Source: Trichomonas vaginalis G3 (lineage: Eukaryota > Parabasalia > Trichomonadida > Trichomonadidae). From it: a stretch of DNA of 33,583 bases. A program made the translations under genes and the position numbers. How positions within the stretch are numbered: position 1 is the first letter of the stretch; each line of letters begins with the position of its first letter. The DNA is taken from NCBI RefSeq assembly GCF_026262505.1, contig NW_026529230.1:1-33583 (forward strand). Direction: 5' to 3'. Under the pieces are notes generated by a model. It saw only the letters and a list, made by a program, of their open reading frames with translations. It was not told the origin of the DNA and did no database searches. Positions 31,597-33,583 of the stretch are shown here, piece by piece.

Positions 31597-32961
31597 CTAA
31601 CTTCTATTGAGCATTGAAATACTCTCGATTTTTCTTTGTCTTTTTACATCAATTTCTGCGTTAGTTGCTTTTTCCATGATCCTAATGACACGGTCATCTG
31701 CTGGATTTTGATCAATTTTGAGTTTGATAACGAAAGATGGTATCACTTTTGTATAAATTTCTATAATAACATCATCAATTCTGAGATTTTTTCGATCAGG
31801 AAAATAGTCATGTTTGAGTGTTCTAAAATGAGCTTCGGCAATATTGTTAGTTGCGTCGCCTTCACGCCTGTCACGAGCAATCCATCTTGATATGTTGTAA
31901 CGCCATTGTCTGTTAAAGTATTGAGATGCTGTTGGATCTGTGTCGAGCAACTCCAGAACTTGATCATAGGCAGCATTTGCTTCTTCCTCATGTTCTGCAT
32001 CTAATTTGAAGACTAAATCCTTCATCAAATTATAGAATTGTTCAAATTTTTCTTGAGAAGAAAACTTATTTGATTTGCGAAGAATTGCACGAAGAACATG
32101 TACTCCGCACCAAAGTATTTGAGCTTGTGGAATGCTTTCTTCTATTGCTTGAGCTATCTGTGGAGCACAGTCCATGCTAATGTATTCTGGCTCAATTGTT
32201 ACCCATCTGAGATAGGCGCACACGCAAACTTGAATGTTTTGATAAGTGTCTGGTTGACAAAAGAAATATAAAAAAGGGAAAATGTGAAAATCTTTGATTT
32301 TGCCAGTAAATGCATACAATGGAATGTTTGATCGCAACAATTTATAGGTGCTGTCTATATGAAATGTCTTGATACTATGCGCATAAGCTTTGCATTCAAA
32401 AGGCGCGTAATAGAAACACATATTATTGTCTGAGACTTCAAATGCAATGAGATCATCTGGAGATTCTTCTTGTACTGTCTGAACAAAGATTTGCAATGAC
32501 ACAACATCGTCAGGAGAATATCTAGTTTGAAGAGCATGTATTCTCTCTGCAAATCGTTTGATTGCACGTGGTTTTTGAGCGTACATCTCTGGAATGGACG
32601 GACCTGTAAGAGGAATTTCAAGATCTTTGAATGCATTTAGCTGTGCTATCGCTCTTTGATTGTCATCTGTTTGGAAGTAATGTTCTAAATATTTGCGATA
32701 AAAGACAGACGAATATTGACTTTTGTCATTTGGGGCGGAATGATCATGTTCTTCAACTATTTTGATTAGTTTGTATTTATTTTGATCCAAGATTGCAACA
32801 TTAAAATGTGCAGGACATTTTGGATATTTGCAGTGGAATGAAATCTGAGATCTTTCTTTCCTGACACGTTCACCATATCCATACTGTGCTTGTATTTCTT
32901 GTTTAACTCCAAATTTACAAAGATCCATAACAGTAAAGATAGTTTCTTCTTCTAATTCCAT
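31597..32961 (-). CDS. MULE (Mutator-like) transposase
   Basis: This 454-aa DDE transposase excises and inserts the surrounding MULE. An N-terminal WRKY/FLYWCH-like zinc finger is formed by C44, C49, H72 and H74. The catalytic core has FHIDSTYKLLR (D203), EYISMDCAPQ (D264), the MULE-typical CxxH (C285, H288) and NNIAEAHFRTLK (E376). The length is at the short end for MULE transposases but all key residues are present. The start is supported by a TCATTT initiator 10-15 nt upstream. The stop codon (31597-31599) coincides with the last bases of element B, so the final residue or two may be supplied by the insertion. It is open throughout. Confidence 0.88.
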   Translation of the reverse strand: MELEEETIFTVMDLCKFGVKQEIQAQYGYGERVRKERSQISFHCKYPKCPAHFNVAILDQNKYKLIKIVEEHDHSAPNDKSQYSSVFYRKYLEHYFQTDDNQRAIAQLNAFKDLEIPLTGPSIPEMYAQKPRAIKRFAERIHALQTRYSPDDVVSLQIFVQTVQEESPDDLIAFEVSDNNMCFYYAPFECKAYAHSIKTFHIDSTYKLLRSNIPLYAFTGKIKDFHIFPFLYFFCQPDTYQNIQVCVCAYLRWVTIEPEYISMDCAPQIAQAIEESIPQAQILWCGVHVLRAILRKSNKFSSQEKFEQFYNLMKDLVFKLDAEHEEEANAAYDQVLELLDTDPTASQYFNRQWRYNISRWIARDRREGDATNNIAEAHFRTLKHDYFPDRKNLRIDDVIIEIYTKVIPSFVIKLKIDQNPADDRVIRIMEKATNAEIDVKRQRKIESISMLNRS

Positions 32962-32976
32962 TTGAAATTGAAATGA
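32962..32976 (-). promoter_or_regulatory. Trichomonad-type initiator of the MULE gene
   Basis: Read on the minus strand, TCATTT occurs at 32976-32971, 9 nt before the ATG. This matches the TCA(C/T)(A/T) initiator consensus. The Polinton-type TTTTTAT arrangement is not seen here. Confidence 0.5.
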
Positions 32977-33307
32977 AAATTAAAAATTCAGAAATTTGAA
33001 TAGATTTGGTCTGTAATTAAATGAGAATAGCAGTTTGTTCGTCATTGTTTGAGGCAAGAGTATTATAGGAATATTATATGATGGATTTGAGTTGCATATA
33101 AAGAGTGCAAAAGGATAAAGAGAGAAATTTTGTTAGATTAAATTATTAAATTTTAATTCTTTATTTTTTAGGATTGTTAGCTTTGTAAGATTGCTTTCTC
33201 ACAAGAGAAAACAAGTATAAGGTTTAAGCTGTATGTATTAAAGTTATAAATATTTGATTTTAAAAAAAATCAAGATTTTAAACTTTAAAGGTATTAATTA
33301 TGATTAT
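32977..33307. other. AT-rich 5' flank of the MULE gene
   Basis: No gene or RNA is visible. The last 20 nt (AAAGGTATTAATTATGATTA and onward) are the inverted form of a segment of the 122-bp repeat that follows. Confidence 0.5.
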
Positions 33308-33341
33308 CTTTCTTTAGCTTTGCATGCTGTATGCTACTTTT
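33308..33341 (-). repeat. MULE terminal inverted repeat, right
   Basis: This is the inverted partner of 9921-9954 (33 of 34 positions the same). The same 34-mer reappears in direct orientation at 33473-33506 within the 122-bp tandem repeat, so the MULE end and this repeat family are related. Confidence 0.6.
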
Positions 33342-33380
33342 GGAAACTGCTACAGTACTGAAGATATGTATTACTAACTA

Positions 33381-33583
33381 AAGATAATCATAATTAATAC
33401 CTTTAATTTTTAATATTACGCATTTTTAGGTGCAAAATTTAAAAACATTCTAATACAATAGAGCGAGTTTCCAAAAGTAGCATACAGCATGCAAAGCTAA
33501 AGAAAGATAATCATAATTAATACCTTAATTTTAATATTACGGCATTTTTAGGTGCAAATTTAAAAACATTCTAATACAATAGA
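33381..33583 (+). repeat. 122-bp tandem repeat, running off the window
   Basis: One full unit (33381-33502) and 81 nt of the next are visible. Each unit starts AAAGATAATCATAATTAATA, has an AT-rich middle with TTTTTAGGTGCAAA, and ends with the AAAAGTAGCATACAGC segment of the MULE terminal repeat. The second copy differs by a few 1-bp gaps. An inverted part-copy lies at about 33288-33341. Confidence 0.8.

Larger units (their letters stand above)
9960..31598. mobile_element. Polinton/Maverick element B (nearly complete)
   Basis: This is an element of about 21.6 kb that begins AGTATAC and ends GTATACT, with long terminal inverted repeats. It carries PolB, integrase, MCP, penton-like proteins, packaging ATPase, fibre and KilA-N genes, the hallmark set of Mavericks plus extras. 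About four to five breaks are seen, spread over four genes; the other genes look whole. The inner several hundred bases of the terminal repeats are almost identical, which indicates a young insertion. It lies within a MULE, just past the stop codon of its transposase gene. The similarity of the ends extends a few bases outward (AAGTT and AACTT), so the ends are placed to within about 6 bp. Confidence 0.9.
30925..31598 (-). repeat. Terminal inverted repeat of element B, right
   Basis: This is the partner of 9960-10757. The inner 500 bp are nearly identical to the left copy and contain the duplicated small gene. It has one more GGTGAAAAAAGA-type unit than the left copy and lacks the left copy's expanded tandem repeats. 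The inner boundary lies in the 3' coding end of the 175-aa gene. It ends GTATACT at 31598. Confidence 0.85.
9921..33341 (-). mobile_element. MULE transposon interrupted by element B
   Basis: A 34-bp sequence at 9921-9954 recurs inverted at 33308-33341 with one mismatch. Between them are a full-length MULE transposase gene (31597-32961) and the 21.6-kb Polinton element B. Without element B, the MULE would be about 1.8 kb with the transposase gene ending very near the left repeat. This is the simplest reading, a nested insertion. The exact MULE ends are uncertain because the right repeat is also part of a 122-bp repeat family, and no target duplication is obvious. Confidence 0.6.

Noticed and set aside
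1-33583. tRNA, rRNA or other structured RNA genes
   Set aside because: No cloverleaf-like or rRNA-like sequence was noticed by eye in the gaps; a covariance-model scan was not possible.

Overview
The window looks like repetitive nuclear DNA of a parabasalid, most likely Trichomonas vaginalis. The DNA is AT-rich and no introns are visible in the genes read. The two genes that are not Polinton-type start 9-15 nt after a TCATTT box resembling the trichomonad initiator. The content is stacked mobile elements: Maverick/Polinton-type capsid elements and a Mutator-like (MULE) transposon. The species is an inference from this combination.

Layout. (1) 1 to about 8750: the visible part of a Polinton-type element (element A) that runs off the left edge. 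Nearly all genes are on the minus strand: a large coiled-coil structural protein, a double-jelly-roll major capsid protein (MCP), a conserved three-gene module (CCG-motif protein, 76-aa protein, probable penton/minor capsid protein), a broken D5-like SF3 helicase gene and a small unknown gene. (2) About 8750-9960: AT-rich DNA holding a short gene at 9250-9504 with a host-type start and a roughly 250-bp MITE-like inverted-repeat segment. (3) 9921-9954 and 33308-33341: a 34-bp inverted repeat (33/34 identical), taken as the ends of a MULE whose transposase gene is at 31597-32961. (4) About 9960-31598: a second Polinton-type element (element B, about 21.6 kb) with long terminal inverted repeats, lying inside the MULE just past the 3' end of the transposase gene. 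(5) 33381-33583: a 122-bp tandem repeat running off the right edge.

Element B carries protein-primed DNA polymerase B, a retroviral-type integrase with a chromo-like C-terminus, an MCP, probable minor capsid proteins, an A32-like packaging ATPase (broken), a 1000-aa phage-tail-collar-like fibre, two KilA-N genes (one fused to a GIY-YIG/T5orf172 domain, one broken), and a small gene duplicated in both terminal repeats. About four to five breaks in total are visible in element B. It is otherwise well preserved, and its inner terminal repeats are nearly identical, so it is probably young. Element A shows about two breaks in its visible part.

How it fits together. In element B, PolB with a candidate terminal protein would replicate the element and the integrase would insert it. 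MCP, penton-like proteins, ATPase and fibre form a virion-type module. Both elements share the capsid module at recognisable but distant similarity, while the replication genes seen differ (SF3 helicase in A, PolB in B). Most Polinton genes share a TTTTTAT box about 9-13 nt before the ATG. Divergent pairs are separated by only 16-18 nt, convergent pairs can share a TTAA as both stop codons, and AGGTGA-type hairpin repeats follow several stop codons.
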